Positions 36,811 to 48,475 of a DNA stretch of 64,000 nt are shown here, piece by piece. The stretch lies in NCBI GenBank assembly GCA_964023205.1, contig OZ026837.1, positions 13,183,479 to 13,247,478 on the forward strand, in the 5' to 3' direction. The position numbers and the translations under genes are program-made. How positions within the stretch are numbered: position 1 is the first letter of the stretch; each line of letters starts with the position of its first letter. The notes below the pieces were generated by a model. That model searched no databases. It was given only the letters and a program-made list of their open reading frames with translations, and was not told where the DNA came from. Origin of the DNA: Lutraria lutraria. Taxonomy: Eukaryota > Mollusca > Bivalvia > Venerida > Mactridae.

Positions 36811-39217
36811 GTCAACAACTGTTTTATTATATGAAAAGTCTTTGATTTAAAACCATTGAGGATAATATTCTGATTCATATAATAATTTTAATGCATTATT
36901 TAATAAACAGAAATGTATATCAGTCATATAGGAAGATGGACATATCACAAATAACGACTTATAATTCAGGTTGATGAATATTGACCTTGTTCTACCTTTA
37001 GACTGAGAAATTCCGAAATTTCCATTAAATAACAAGTCACACCGTTGATTATGACATTTATGTTATACGATGGATCAGCCAATCAAAATGTGTTCATTTA
37101 TAGATCATAATTATAATAAGTGCCTATATTTGAACATTCATTTTCTTTTACTCGTTTCACTTTTGATTTTATCGACTTAGTTTAAATTTCAATTCCATTC
37201 TGAAAGTATTATGTAGAAAAGATAGAGCTGAATAATGTGTAAAACCACATTCGGATTAATTATACTGTCAGACAAATGTATCAATCATAGCATTATTATT
37301 TGATCATAATTAACTTCGAAACAAGATATGAGATTTGAGCTCGGAAACCGATCTAACGTTGTATGACATCGGGGCCAGGTTTTGCCTTTCTTAGATCTTC
37401 CATTTAGGTCAGTTGCTATGTTATCCCTCCTTCCCTTGCGGTACCGTCATCTCAGTCGCTACAATATATAACACGACGAATATTGGAATTTAAAAAAACC
37501 CGCATTAAATCTGTGTTGGTAGTGATTTAGTCGTACGGTAAAGGGTAAAAATCCTTTCAAGGAGTGTGACGAGCCCATGCCACATTGCACTCAATGATAG
37601 GTGATTAACTATTTTATTTTGTTCAGGTAGTTTATATCTAATATGTCAATTGTAATAAAAAATTCTAATTACAGCATAGAAATGTCTCCACTCTAGATTG
37701 GCAACACTATATACAATGTATATCATAATAGTATAAATTATTGTTCATAACATATTACCATCAGTCAAACATACCAAATATGATCTTTATACCAGTTTCA
37801 TACATGAATAAGGATAAATAACTTATGAATTTAATAATATATATGTATATCTCTTGTCTTGTATGTATACATTTTAATTACATGTATATACGAGTATATA
37901 TATAAATATTTTATAAATACTGTGCTTATAGTATGTATATTAACCGTATACTGATTATTTGTATGTACAGTGCGATCTCTCCAAAGTAACACCCTTTGGG
38001 AGAAGAAAAAAAGTTATTGTCTAGAGGTTGTTGCTCTAGAGATGTCAAATTAATAATTAACTCGTGCAGCGGTGTAACATTATACTGTTGTTGAAAGGTT
38101 GCTGCTTAAGGCAGGGCTGCTCTGGAGAGGTTGTGTTGAATATATTTTGTTTTGATTTGTAAGTATATAAATGTTTATGTTGATGTGTCTTTGTTGCATA
38201 AGACTTAATAAACGTATGTTCTGTTCTGTTCATAAATGATGTTGTTATTTGTTGCTATTGTTGTTATGACATCCAAAGTGATGACTTCATTAATCATGGC
38301 TTAATGGATTAGAATCCTGATACTTTAATCATAACATAGTTCATTTACATTGCTGATAAATTGGGTTAAATAAATAATAATAATCTCAAGCAAATGTTGG
38401 TTACATTAACACACAGCATGATTATTCTTCTTACAACTTACATTATACGTAAGTATCATCACTTCAAACGAATTAATAACCATTAAAGTAAAACAAAAAT
38501 TTGTAGATTAGCCATCTATCATAATATAATGAAAAGTTTTTGTGTTTATAATTGACCCAAACCTATGTTTAATATTAAATTAAATTAAAAAAGGACTTTT
38601 GTTGTTGTTGCAGGTCAATGGTATTGCATTATTATTTAGATTAATTGCATTTAATACAAGGCTAATAGTGCATGTACTGCATACCTACCTACTTAATTGT
38701 TTCTTGGGAAACTACGAATGATTTTCGACAAGTCGCTACTATCTGAATATGTCCAACACAATAGGTATGGTTATTGTTTTAGTTCGAAAATATTTATCTC
38801 ATTTATATCTACTCCATCATTAGGTAATGTTTGTTTAAGATAGATAACAACCCTTTTTTACTAGTACACATCAGGATATAGTCTTATTTATAGCAATTGT
38901 GCATGTAAAATTTTCAATTAATCTTGTATTTTCAAACGAAATAGCCTAATGTTTTAATCGAATGTGGTCCTAATTGACAATCTATATAGCTAATTGCTTT
39001 TGCATGACAACAGATGAAATAAAACCGTCCAATTTACTTCAATAATAAGTTTATCTTTTCTTAAATCTTTGAAGAATTTGAATAAATGTTTCAACCGCAT
39101 TAATAACATGCATCACTAATTATTGAGAACGTCAATGATAATCAACGTTTTCCTTCAAGAAACCTAACATCAATATTAATTGTGAAAGAACTTGATGACA
39201 AACAGGTAGATGTAAAC
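36811..39217. other. AT-rich intergenic stretch upstream of the FReD genes
   Basis: About 37970-38140 has loosely repeated 'gaggttg..gctctagag' modules that look like a dispersed repeat. No gene was seen, and no clear TATA element could be assigned to the FReD gene at 39218. Confidence 0.4.
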
Positions 39218-40528
39218 ATGACCGGACTGATATCATTGATTCTACTGGCCCTTTTTGTTGACACCGCGGTAAGTGATTCATCTGTTAACACGCAGCAGCT
39301 TGATCGTATGGAAAAAATATTACAGGATATGAACGAACGAGTGAAATATTTGGAATTTAAGAAGACGAGAGACGAAGTACCATTGATTTCCAGGCTATTT
39401 GAAAAACTTGTTTCAGATGAAGCTGATGTGAATAAAATGTTGCACAAGGATGTAGGTAAATATTTGAAGCCGAACCCGATTAGTGACATATTGGATACCA
39501 TGGTTACAGATCCAGCTGAACCAAGCTCAGAAAAGTCACATGATACACCGTTTCATGACGTACACAGAGTGCGAAGACGTAGACAAGCTAATACCGTTCA
39601 AGCACAGTTAAATGAATTGATAGAACGAGTAATAAATGCAATTAACACGACATGGGAAAATGCAAATGATGTTGCATTGTTCCTAAATAAAGTAATACAA
39701 ACCAATCGGAATTTCCATACTGATCTTCATGCCATACATGAAGACTTAAAACAAATATCTGTTCTTCTAAGATATAGTAATACACAGTCACTCTATGGGA
39801 TTGATTCTGCGAGCACTGTTACGATACCGCAAGTTAAGTTAAATGAGATACAAATACCATCTACTAGTGTTGTTAGAAGTAGAATAATACCTTCTAATTC
39901 TTGCAAGTATACGTCATGTGTCGACTTAAAGAGAACTAATACTACAAATGGTATATATCAAATATGTGTTCGTGACTCTGTATTAAATGTTTACTGTGAT
40001 CAAATAACCGACAAAGGAGGTTGGATTGTAATCCAAAGACGCATTGACGGCACCGTGAACTTCACCAGAAATTGGCAAGCCTACAGGAATGGATTCGGTC
40101 AAATGAATAGGGAATTTTGGCTGGGAAATGAAAATCTATGCGTATTAACAAGTACGGGTCCTTGCGAACTTCGTATAGACATGGTAAAACTAGACGGATC
40201 ATTTATATATGCAAAATATAATCGATTCCAGTTGTTACCTGAGGCTCAAATGTACCAACTGAATGTTAGCGGTTATTCTGGCAACGCTGGTGATGACCTA
40301 TCGTACCACAATGATATGAAATTTTCAACTTTAGATGCAGATAATGATATGAATCAGTATGGCAATTGCGGAGAAGTCTGGAAGGGAGGCTGGTGGTATA
40401 ATGGATGTTACAGAGTTCACCTTAACGGAGTTTATTCAAACCAACTAAGTGTTTCAAATGATATGGAGCAAATGCGATGGGGACGTAACATCTTGCAAAA
40501 AGTTACAATGAAGTTGCGATGCCAATAA
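39218..40528 (+). CDS. Secreted fibrinogen-related (FReD) protein 1, single exon
   Basis: With the first ATG at 39218 the product is 436 residues. Leader: MTGLISLILLALFVDTAVS. Residues about 25-48 form a short coiled coil (LDRMEKILQDMNERVKYLE). A basic site HRVRRRRQA (116-124) fits proprotein-convertase cleavage. A helical linker follows (125-190), then a FReD at about 230-436. FReD hallmarks: CVDLKR, GGWIVIQRRIDGTVNFTRNW, FGQMNREFWLGNE, Ca-site-like DADND (373-377), the Cys pair C384 and C397 around GGWWYNGC, and LNGVY. N-glycosylation motifs include NFT and NVS. FReDs bind acetylated or other glycans and act in invertebrate immunity; that role is inferred from the family. The reading frame is open from 39182, but the earlier in-frame positions lack an ATG. 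AATAAA lies just after the stop (40536-40541). A related gene follows at 43555. Confidence 0.92.
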   Translation: MTGLISLILLALFVDTAVSDSSVNTQQLDRMEKILQDMNERVKYLEFKKTRDEVPLISRLFEKLVSDEADVNKMLHKDVGKYLKPNPISDILDTMVTDPAEPSSEKSHDTPFHDVHRVRRRRQANTVQAQLNELIERVINAINTTWENANDVALFLNKVIQTNRNFHTDLHAIHEDLKQISVLLRYSNTQSLYGIDSASTVTIPQVKLNEIQIPSTSVVRSRIIPSNSCKYTSCVDLKRTNTTNGIYQICVRDSVLNVYCDQITDKGGWIVIQRRIDGTVNFTRNWQAYRNGFGQMNREFWLGNENLCVLTSTGPCELRIDMVKLDGSFIYAKYNRFQLLPEAQMYQLNVSGYSGNAGDDLSYHNDMKFSTLDADNDMNQYGNCGEVWKGGWWYNGCYRVHLNGVYSNQLSVSNDMEQMRWGRNILQKVTMKLRCQ

Positions 40529-41339
40529 TCAGTATAATAAACAATAAGTCAAAAAACATTTTGCGATTTATTATTTGCAAGCGTGAGAAGGAAATCGTGT
40601 AATTATATAGCAAGCATATTTCTGTATTAACGGAGTATACATCGGAAGTTACATATTGCGATTAGAACTTAATCACATTTATACACAACAGCAGACTCGC
40701 TTTTCTGAGAGTCCAACCATACTGTATTTGCATTTTCTTGTTTCGAATAGAATGATATGCGTCAGTTATTTTCTAATCAAAATATTTCCAAACATTAATA
40801 ATGTTTTGTGTTTTCTGACTATGACTATAGAACGTCCACGTCATTTCTCAATGATTTTAAAATGCATTGTAGCGCCGTATAGAGCTTACACTGTATGAAG
40901 CTTAGATGTGAGCTTAGACGTTGACGATGATGCCGCATAGAGCTTGCGCCGTATATAGCTTACCGTAAGCTCCATACGTCAATTGATATGCACTACTTCG
41001 TCGTATAGAGATCATCTGTTGAAAAGTGTTAAAGGGACAATGAAGAATTCTATAAATTATTATATTCAAGCGTTGTATCACTTAGTACTTATCATTGTGT
41101 GATAGTTTGGTGAAACCCGCATAACAATGTAAGACGAATTGCATAAAAAAATCATTGAATAGTAAATCTTCGCAAAGGGCAACAACTCCGTCAAAAAGGT
41201 TGAATTGCAAAAGCTGACAATATGTGCTGCAGCAAGTTGTTAAAATAATTACTATGTGAAGGTTCATCGATAATTGACTAAGATTTCGCGTTTTTACAAT
41301 TCTTTTGTGAAAATGAAAAAATAATCTAAAAACAGATCT
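40529..41339. other. Intergenic stretch with palindromic AGAGCTTAC-type motifs
   Basis: About 40875-41010 contains several 'gtatagagctta(c)' motifs and GCTTACCGTAAGC, related to the array at 41461. No gene was seen. Confidence 0.5.
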
Positions 41340-41460
41340 TTAATTTTAGTCATTCGGCATGTAAGCTCTATGCGTAAGCCAAATTACTTTTTAAAAAGAA
41401 GATGTATATACTTGACGTACCCTATAGAGCTTACGTATGCTCTATACCTCGTCATCAATG
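41340..41460. repeat. Dispersed repeat fragment related to 3880-3990
   Basis: Shares, in opposite orientation, the order CATGTAAGC.., AAGCCAAATTAC, AGATGTA, GACGTA..TATAGAGCTTACG with the segment near 3.9 kb. Confidence 0.6.
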
Positions 41461-41649
41461 CATAGAGTTCATGGTAAGTTTCTACATGTCGCTTGACAAC
41501 GCACAGAACTTACGGTAAGTTCTACTTGTCGCTTTACAACGCATAGAACTTACGGTAAGTTCTACATGTCGCTTGACAACGCAAAGAGCTTACGGTAAGT
41601 TCTACATGTCGCTTGACAACGCAGAGCTTACATCTAAGCTCTATACGGT
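41461..41649 (+). repeat. 40-bp tandem repeat built on a palindrome, about 4.6 copies
   Basis: The unit begins CATAGAACTTACGGTAAGTT and ends CTACATGTCGCTTGACAACG. Each copy contains AGAACTTAC / GTAAGTTCT, a near-perfect inverted repeat with one central base. Confidence 0.92.
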
Positions 41650-42377
41650 GTATTCTCTATACAGCGTAACAATGCATTCGTTATACAGATTGACCCACTT
41701 CAGCATATGTAATCTATATCTACCGTCTTGCTAAACGTGTGCCATGACAATAAATTAAATGCATCAGTCTCGGCTCGCCATAATACCTTCATACACTATG
41801 ATAACTCTAAATGTGACTCACTTCATCAACTTGTTCCATTTGTCTTTACTTTTCCCTTCCCTTTCTCTATACCTAAAGTATGTTCATAACATCAAAGCCA
41901 CAAAATCATTAGGATGTGAGTTCATTTGTGTTAAATGTAAAGAGTACAACACTGCTATATGTGAAAATATCATTTATTTATTAGATGACGGAGAAATTTT
42001 AAAATATTCAATACATGATAATAAGTGTAACAAAACAAATTGATTAATTTTCATTAAACATATAGCATAAAAAATAATACAAGTTTCCATAACACAAAGG
42101 TGGGGGTACACACAACGGCCACCAGCAATGAAATTGCTTTCCCCACCTCATTTAAAGGCTGCTATTCATATACACTTTTAAATGGTGTACCGAGACATGG
42201 GAAATGTCTTACATAATAGTCAAATACATGAACCAGTAATTGTTGGTCAAACTATTGTTTCATAAGTTTATTGTAAGAATATTACATATATAAATGTCTT
42301 TTATACATAGTTCACACATCTACAATATTTACCTCACTGGGATCAGCTTATCAACGAAATCAAATTGTATGTAAAAG
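41650..42377. other. Intergenic stretch
   Basis: A 94-codon ORF (41759-42043) has several Cys but no recognisable domain or splice context. It was not accepted as a gene. Confidence 0.35.
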
Positions 42378-42445
42378 AATGGCCTTTATTCACTTGCTTG
42401 GCTTTATTCGAAGGTAGCCGCTGACACAGGTTTGACTGTTTCTGT
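42378..42445 (-). repeat. Fragment of the 'AATAAAGGCC' repeat
   Basis: Reverse-complement match to about 35862-35910, including the AGTCAAACCTGTGT and CGAATAAAGCC modules. Confidence 0.65.
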
Positions 42446-42460
42446 TTCAATATGTTAATA

Positions 42461-42836
42461 AAAACAAACAAACAAACAAACAAACAAACAAACAAACAAA
42501 CAAACAAACAAACAAACAACACAACACAACACAACACAACACAACACAACACAACACAACACAACACAACACAACACAACACAACACAACACAACACAAC
42601 ACAACACAACACAACACAACACAACACAACACAACACAACACAACACAACACAACACAACACAACACAACACAACACAACACAACACAACACAACACAAC
42701 ACAACACAAACAACACAAACAACACAACACAAACAACACCACAACAAACAACACAACACAACAGCACAAACAAACAGCACAAACAAACAACACAAACAAA
42801 CAACACAAACAAACAACACAAACAAACAGCACAAAT
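42461..42836 (+). repeat. Compound (AAAC)n / (AACAC)n microsatellite
   Basis: About 57 bp of pure AAAC repeats pass directly into about 190 bp of pure AACAC repeats, then a mixed tail of AACAC, CAAA and CAGCA units. The long ORFs on both strands are artefacts of the repeat. Length in the assembly should be treated as uncertain. Confidence 0.97.
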
Positions 42837-43554
42837 TATATAATTATACAGCGTGACTTTCTACGCATTTATTTTGAAAACATATTCTGAAATTTGATTA
42901 AGGTTTAAATTGTTGCATAATTACATTAGTTAGTACAAGAAGAGTCTATATTCATTTAGACAAAAACGGAGATAGGCTCTTCTTACATTCTAATAACCTG
43001 TCATTTTCTTGCTAATTACATAATTGTGATAAATATGCATTTAAATGGGATGTAACGCCATACATATAAAAATCGCTGCAATTTGTATGCAAAATACGAT
43101 AAAATAAGTCTATGAACATTGCTCATAGCAAAACACATAAATTAGCTATCTCTTGTGGTAAATTTGTTTTGCTTTGTGCTTGTCAATTTATGTAGCGAAA
43201 ACGCAAAATGAGTAAAAAAATAACTTTATGATTAACATTTATCTAAATGAAAAATTTGCAATCAAAGGGAATGCAGCTGCAAGCATACTCTCTGTAATTA
43301 TGTGGTATCTATCGATACGTTTTGCTAAACCACGGCCTTTGAGTAATTTAAAACCTTTACAGAAACAAAGCAACAAATAAATACCTAATAAATAAAGCCA
43401 ATACAGTAATTATTCATCATAAATGAAGGATTCATTTATTTGCTTAATCTCACATCATATCTCCGTTGCAGTCGTTTACAAAATGATGTAATCTTTAAAA
43501 CCACTGCATGAAATCTATTCGTATTGTTACATATTGTGAGGAGGAATTTTAATC
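42837..43554. other. AT-rich stretch upstream of FReD 2
   Basis: No feature was recognised. Confidence 0.4.
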
Positions 43555-44940
43555 ATGATTTCAAAGATGCTGAAAATGAGAGGAATTTTACTGATGTTGC
43601 TAATCGGACAAGTGAACACAATGGAAATACAGCTGATTATGGATAAACTAAATGATATCGATTCAAAGGTTGCTAGACTTTTTGATACAATCATCGACAT
43701 TGAAACTAAAATGAGCGATAGCAACCATCAAATCAATGATATATCTACAAGCGTGAAGACAATAACTGAACGTCTGGACGCCTTTGAGCAAGTTAAAAGT
43801 GGCACTGTCAAAGCAGACAAACACGAGCAAGGACATGTTGATATATTAGACTTTAACAAAGACCACGATAAGACGAGCACAATTAAAGAAATACGTAAAC
43901 GGAGACAAGCCACTGTGACTGGCAATGATACCAGCCGTTTATCTGAGGAGAAAGGTTTACCTGCGCTTAAAACATCCATCAATGAAACTGTTTTGTCCGT
44001 CATTAATGCCACATTGTATAAAATGAACTACACGATGAATTTATATTTTGGAGATGTAATCCAACGATTGAGTTACGTTGAAGAAACATTGCAATCTGTT
44101 GTTGAAGATAGGTCATTTATGAGCAAAGACATTCACAGTGTTAGAAAAACAGTAGAGAAGTTTGCTTTCCAGTTGTCTGATGCAGTTCAGGATGCTTGTA
44201 ATGCTGACGATGTTATCAAACATATACAGTATGTTCGTAGAGATGTAGACTTATTTCATCAAGTTTTTAACAAAACGGCTGACATCGTACGTAACCTAAA
44301 TGAGACACTAAAAGAACACAGATTGGAATCTTCTCACGACTCAGTTGGAAACTTTAAATCATGTGCTGACCTGAAACACGCATATAAAACAAGTGGTGTT
44401 TATAATACTAAATACACACGTGTTTACTGCGACCAAGAAACTGACGGAGGAGGTTGGACGGTATTTCAAAGACGACAAGATGGATCTGTGAGCTTCAATC
44501 GAAGTTGGCATGACTACAAATATGGCTTTGGTGATATGAATAATGAGTTTTGGCTTGGTAATGAGTTTTTATCCGCTCTTACGAAAAGTTGTAATTGTGA
44601 ACTCTTTATAAACATGACTAGCTATGATGACTTTGCTTTGTATGCAAGATACAGCGAATTCAAGGTACATCCAGAACGGAGCGGGTACAAACTTGAGGTG
44701 GACGGATTTACTGGCAATGCAGATGATGGTTTAAAGTATCATAACGGAATGTGGTTCTCTACATTTGACCGAGATCATGACCATTCTGGTGAATCATGTG
44801 CAAAAAGTTGGGACGGCGGCTGGTGGTACCGTGATTGTTATGATTCCGACTTAAATGGAGTGTATTCTTCAAGTAAAGATTCTGACTTGATATGGCAACG
44901 CTATGCACTGGCTTATGTCGAGATGAAATTCAGATGTTAG
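43555..44940 (+). CDS. Secreted fibrinogen-related (FReD) protein 2, single exon
   Basis: 461 residues; an in-frame TGA 18 nt upstream supports starting at or after 43555 (M1, M5 and M8 are possible). Leader: MRGILLMLLIGQVNT from M8. Residues 24-80 are a coiled coil (IQLIMDKLNDIDSKVARLF). A basic site IRKRRQA (113-119) mirrors RRRRQA of FReD 1. A second helical region covers about 165-255. The FReD spans about 266-461: CADLKH, GGGWTVFQRRQDGSVSFNRS, FGDMNNEFWLGNE, Ca-site-like DRDHD (405-409), Cys pair C415/C428 flanking GGWWYRDC, LNGVY, ending KFRC. Several N-glycosylation motifs lie in the stalk (NET, NAT, NYT). It sits 3.0 kb downstream of FReD 1 on the same strand with the same architecture, so the two are probably tandem paralogs. 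Glycan recognition is inferred from the family. Confidence 0.93.
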   Translation: MISKMLKMRGILLMLLIGQVNTMEIQLIMDKLNDIDSKVARLFDTIIDIETKMSDSNHQINDISTSVKTITERLDAFEQVKSGTVKADKHEQGHVDILDFNKDHDKTSTIKEIRKRRQATVTGNDTSRLSEEKGLPALKTSINETVLSVINATLYKMNYTMNLYFGDVIQRLSYVEETLQSVVEDRSFMSKDIHSVRKTVEKFAFQLSDAVQDACNADDVIKHIQYVRRDVDLFHQVFNKTADIVRNLNETLKEHRLESSHDSVGNFKSCADLKHAYKTSGVYNTKYTRVYCDQETDGGGWTVFQRRQDGSVSFNRSWHDYKYGFGDMNNEFWLGNEFLSALTKSCNCELFINMTSYDDFALYARYSEFKVHPERSGYKLEVDGFTGNADDGLKYHNGMWFSTFDRDHDHSGESCAKSWDGGWWYRDCYDSDLNGVYSSSKDSDLIWQRYALAYVEMKFRC

Positions 44941-46326
44941 TTGAATTATGTGTCACCAGTCTTCTTATTGACGTTTTGAACCATTCTTTTAGACGGTAGA
45001 TGATATGTTTAAATAATTGCCCATAAAACAAATTCGAATAATAATTCATGGATGCTTTATGTTTTGTATACGTTGCAATCAAAAACTGCCGTTTACAGAT
45101 ATAAAGTCTATTTTCCAAGTGCCGGAAGTCACGTGACATCAACACGAAACTACGTCAGAAAAAATCACAGTTCAACATTAAAGATCTAAACATCAATGTT
45201 TTTACTGACGACAAAATCTTAGAATTTGATACTTGTTTTTGTCTATTACGTTCGAGAATTAAGTAATTGTCAGCGGGGTTCAAGCTAAGAAATTTATTTA
45301 AAAGCTATTTTAAAGCTAATTGTTGTACTACAATCCTATATACAGAATAGTTATTGCTGCTCAAAATATGTAAATTACGTGCGATATTGGTTTACAGAAG
45401 ACCAAACAAGTAACAAACCACTTGCGAATTGCAATGGACTTTTTACAGTGGGTTTATTTAAGGACATTTATATGGTTATGGTTTTGTTTTTAAATTCAAT
45501 AAATTATGTACAGTTGGTAAGGATTGGTTGATTACAAATAAGTCTGTGTCTTATATATGTTTATTCGCAGTATTAGAAGAAACACTGTACATATTGTCTA
45601 AAACGAAGCATCAGTCAGTCAAAAATAGACAGGTAACCAATCCAGCGCCCTATCCACTGGACCAAGGTCGCGTCTTTCAACATGCCGTTAACACTCCCTT
45701 TAAATTATTCATGAAAACACGACACTATGAGAGGGGCGAATAATCATTACTAGACTATCTATACAACAAACAACGTGCTTGAGTATTCTTTTTTATTTTT
45801 GAAATAACTTAACTAAGGCACTAACTACATTATCTAAGCATATTCTATAATTGTAAATAACTTTTGGCCATCGTTGTAATCACACGTATTTCATTGCAAA
45901 TTAATCCACCAGTCCGACCAGTAAGTTTTTCAAATAATATATGATAAAATTCCGGAGATTTTATTTAATATAAAATTCACAAAAAAAAAAAAAAAGAATT
46001 GTATGTAAGCACTAAATTGTCTTTATCTAAGAGTATGCGAGCATGCGTTCATTAAATCAAAAACATACGTTGTAAACATATTCGACGACATGCATACAAT
46101 AAAGTAAATATAATAAAGTAAATAAATCCCTAATGTGAATTCTAAGCACTTGAATAAAACTATAAACTACAGCTGAGATCAAGAAAATATTGCTATTAAC
46201 ATGAATAAGCTGTGTTTTATTGTCTTGCTACGTGTAACGATGTATGTATTCTAGGCTGCAGACTAACAGGCGACATCTGCGGTTTGTCGAAAGTCTATAC
46301 TATGCGTATTGCAATACGCCAAACAG
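44941..46326. other. AT-rich intergenic stretch
   Basis: An A-run lies near 45980. No gene was supported. Confidence 0.4.
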
Positions 46327-46735
46327 ACCAAAGCTCTGAAGGCACTGATGTTGTACTGAACTACAAAGTAGTCAGAAGATAAAATAACCGCTGCGCAAAA
46401 TTGGTGTTACGTAAATGGTGATTCATCAAAAGTAGTTCTGCAATTATTTTAACACGCATTAAATATGCATACGCAATTCTGTCGTCTTGTAAATTTGTTA
46501 TCGTTTTTTTAATGAATTTTAAAATTTTACAGCTGTTTTGCATAGCAATTTGCTTTGGATTGGAATCCACATACTATTTGTTGTTTTATTGCTGTATGTT
46601 ATTGAATAATAACATTGGAACTACTTTCGCTGTCGGAAGGTTACAGGAAGCGTTTCGGTGTGTAATAAGAATTTCCTTATCGAATTTTAAAAACCACCTA
46701 ACTTATTGTTCGTTCCGAACAATAATAAAAAAAAA
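46327..46735 (+). repeat. Dispersed repeat, short copy
   Basis: Same block order as 16543-17340: AAAGCTCTGAAGG, AAAGTAGTCAGAAG, CGGAAGGTTA, TTTCGGTGTG and a terminal hairpin TTATTGTTCG / CCGAACAATAA. It is internally shorter. Confidence 0.55.
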
Positions 46736-47210
46736 ACTTCCCTTAGTTTCAGAGGGAATTGACAGATAAATCGTAAGCTGATATTGCAATTAGTTTACAA
46801 AACATCTATGAAGTAGACAGTTGAACATGATTTGTCTCCCTTTATATTTAATATATTATTATATGAAGGGCACGTTTCTGAAATAGTCTAGCATTGTTGA
46901 GTCAAACGACCGTCGTGTTGTCCTTTCAAAAAACACTATTGAAATGATAAGTAAAACAAATTACACACTGTCGACACATAAATTGGACAAATTGACATCT
47001 GGGTTTTCGTTGCTTTCGAAACCATGTAACTGTAAAAGAAATGAGAAATAAAATTTTATTTGCTTTTGAGTTCATCGGAAAAACTCCATTTTTGATATAG
47101 CTCGACTTGGAATTGATAAGTATTCTGAATATTCAAATTACAATAAAACTTTGTGTGGAGTTTTACATCAATACATTGTTAGTAAGAGTCATTTTGTTAT
47201 TGTTACAGTT
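46736..47210. other. AT-rich stretch
   Basis: Nothing was recognised. Confidence 0.35.
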
Positions 47211-47546
47211 TTAAAGCCCCATTAGCTTTTTGTATGTTAAAATTAAAGTAGTTCTTATTTTACCGAGAATGATGTCTTATCAGTGAAATTGACTTTTACT
47301 TTCATTATAAACATTCCAAAACTTTTATTTTTAACCACGAAGTACATAAAGAAATATAGCACAGTATAATGAGTATTTTTTTCAAAACAACAAGAATAAG
47401 CATCTGACAACATTTTTACAAGATCTGGCTGAAAAAGGCATTATGTGAACATTGTTTTAGAGCAAATATAATATATATCTTACATTTTACAATCATTTTA
47501 TCAATTGTTCTATATTACTAAATTCAAAAAGCTAATGGGCCTTTAA
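47211..47546 (+). mobile_element. MITE family 1, copy 2 (intact)
   Basis: Starts TTAAAGCCCCATTAGC and ends GCTAATGGGCCTTTAA. The interior matches copy 1 (reverse) and copy 3 (same orientation). 336 bp, no ORF. Confidence 0.88.
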
Positions 47547-48475
47547 CCGTCCCGGAGTTGAAAAATCGACCAACCATAAGAGGCATATTTCCAAAATACT
47601 GACTGCCCTATCAACGGATTGATATTTTGAAGCTCTAGTACAGAATACAACGAATGATTTTCAGCAATACTAGGTCTATTGCTGGCTTATAAATCAATCT
47701 AAGATTTAAAAATGTTGGGCTATTTATAAAAGGTTACTGACATGCAAAGATGTTCTCAACAAGTCAATTAGACTTACGATGGTAGTATTAGTCTTCCCTA
47801 CGTACATGTATTATTGGGGTGAAAAAAGGGTGAACTATTGGGAAAAGACGGAGTCCATACTTGATATAACGTTTAAAATGCTATAAAAAGTATACTTATA
47901 TTTTAATACAAAACGACCTTCCTCAAGGGAGCAGGACAGCTTCCTGAAGTGGGATTAGTGATTATAGGACATTAACCTTATCGTAACCACTGGACATAGG
48001 AAGCACCATTAGCCCAATTGATAAAACATAATTTAAGGCACTGGGATCCTACCTTATCATCTAAAAAGAGGACGGACAGGTTTTGGAAATGTTTATAAAT
48101 AATTTACAAGTCTATAGATTTTCATAATGTAAAATGATATATCATGAGATTTGACAAAAGAAAATAGATCACCCATCTCAAAGAAAATTATTGGTTAAAG
48201 ACGCAATTACATAATATCTAACTAATTCGATAAAGAAAATACACATAACCGTACAATATCTAAAGAAACTAATATAATTATTTTCCTATCTTAACAAGGG
48301 AAACAACTCTTACAAACACGTCTTTAAATGTTTCGTAAACTAATTTTATGAGTCTATGGTAACACTAAAGAAATAACTAAAGATATTTTGGCTGTACTAT
48401 TTTAGTAATATTAACATTTTTGTGTAGCACTGAGAAGATACGTAAGAAACGTACAGTATTATAGATTACACTTAC
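47547..48475. other. Downstream flank or intron of the NHL gene
   Basis: The remaining 3' exon(s) of the NHL gene should lie here or beyond, on the minus strand. I could not place one with confidence. Confidence 0.35.

Noticed and set aside
41759..42043. Cys-containing 94-codon ORF as a gene
   Set aside because: No recognisable domain, no splice context, and the first half is background-like.
42343..42856. ORFs of 124-163 codons on both strands
   Set aside because: Translations of (AAAC)n and (AACAC)n repeats; no start context, domain or splice support.
48377..48475. C-terminal 32 residues of the open NHL frame
   Set aside because: A consensus splice donor (GTAAGTGTAA) precedes them, so they are most likely intron read-through.
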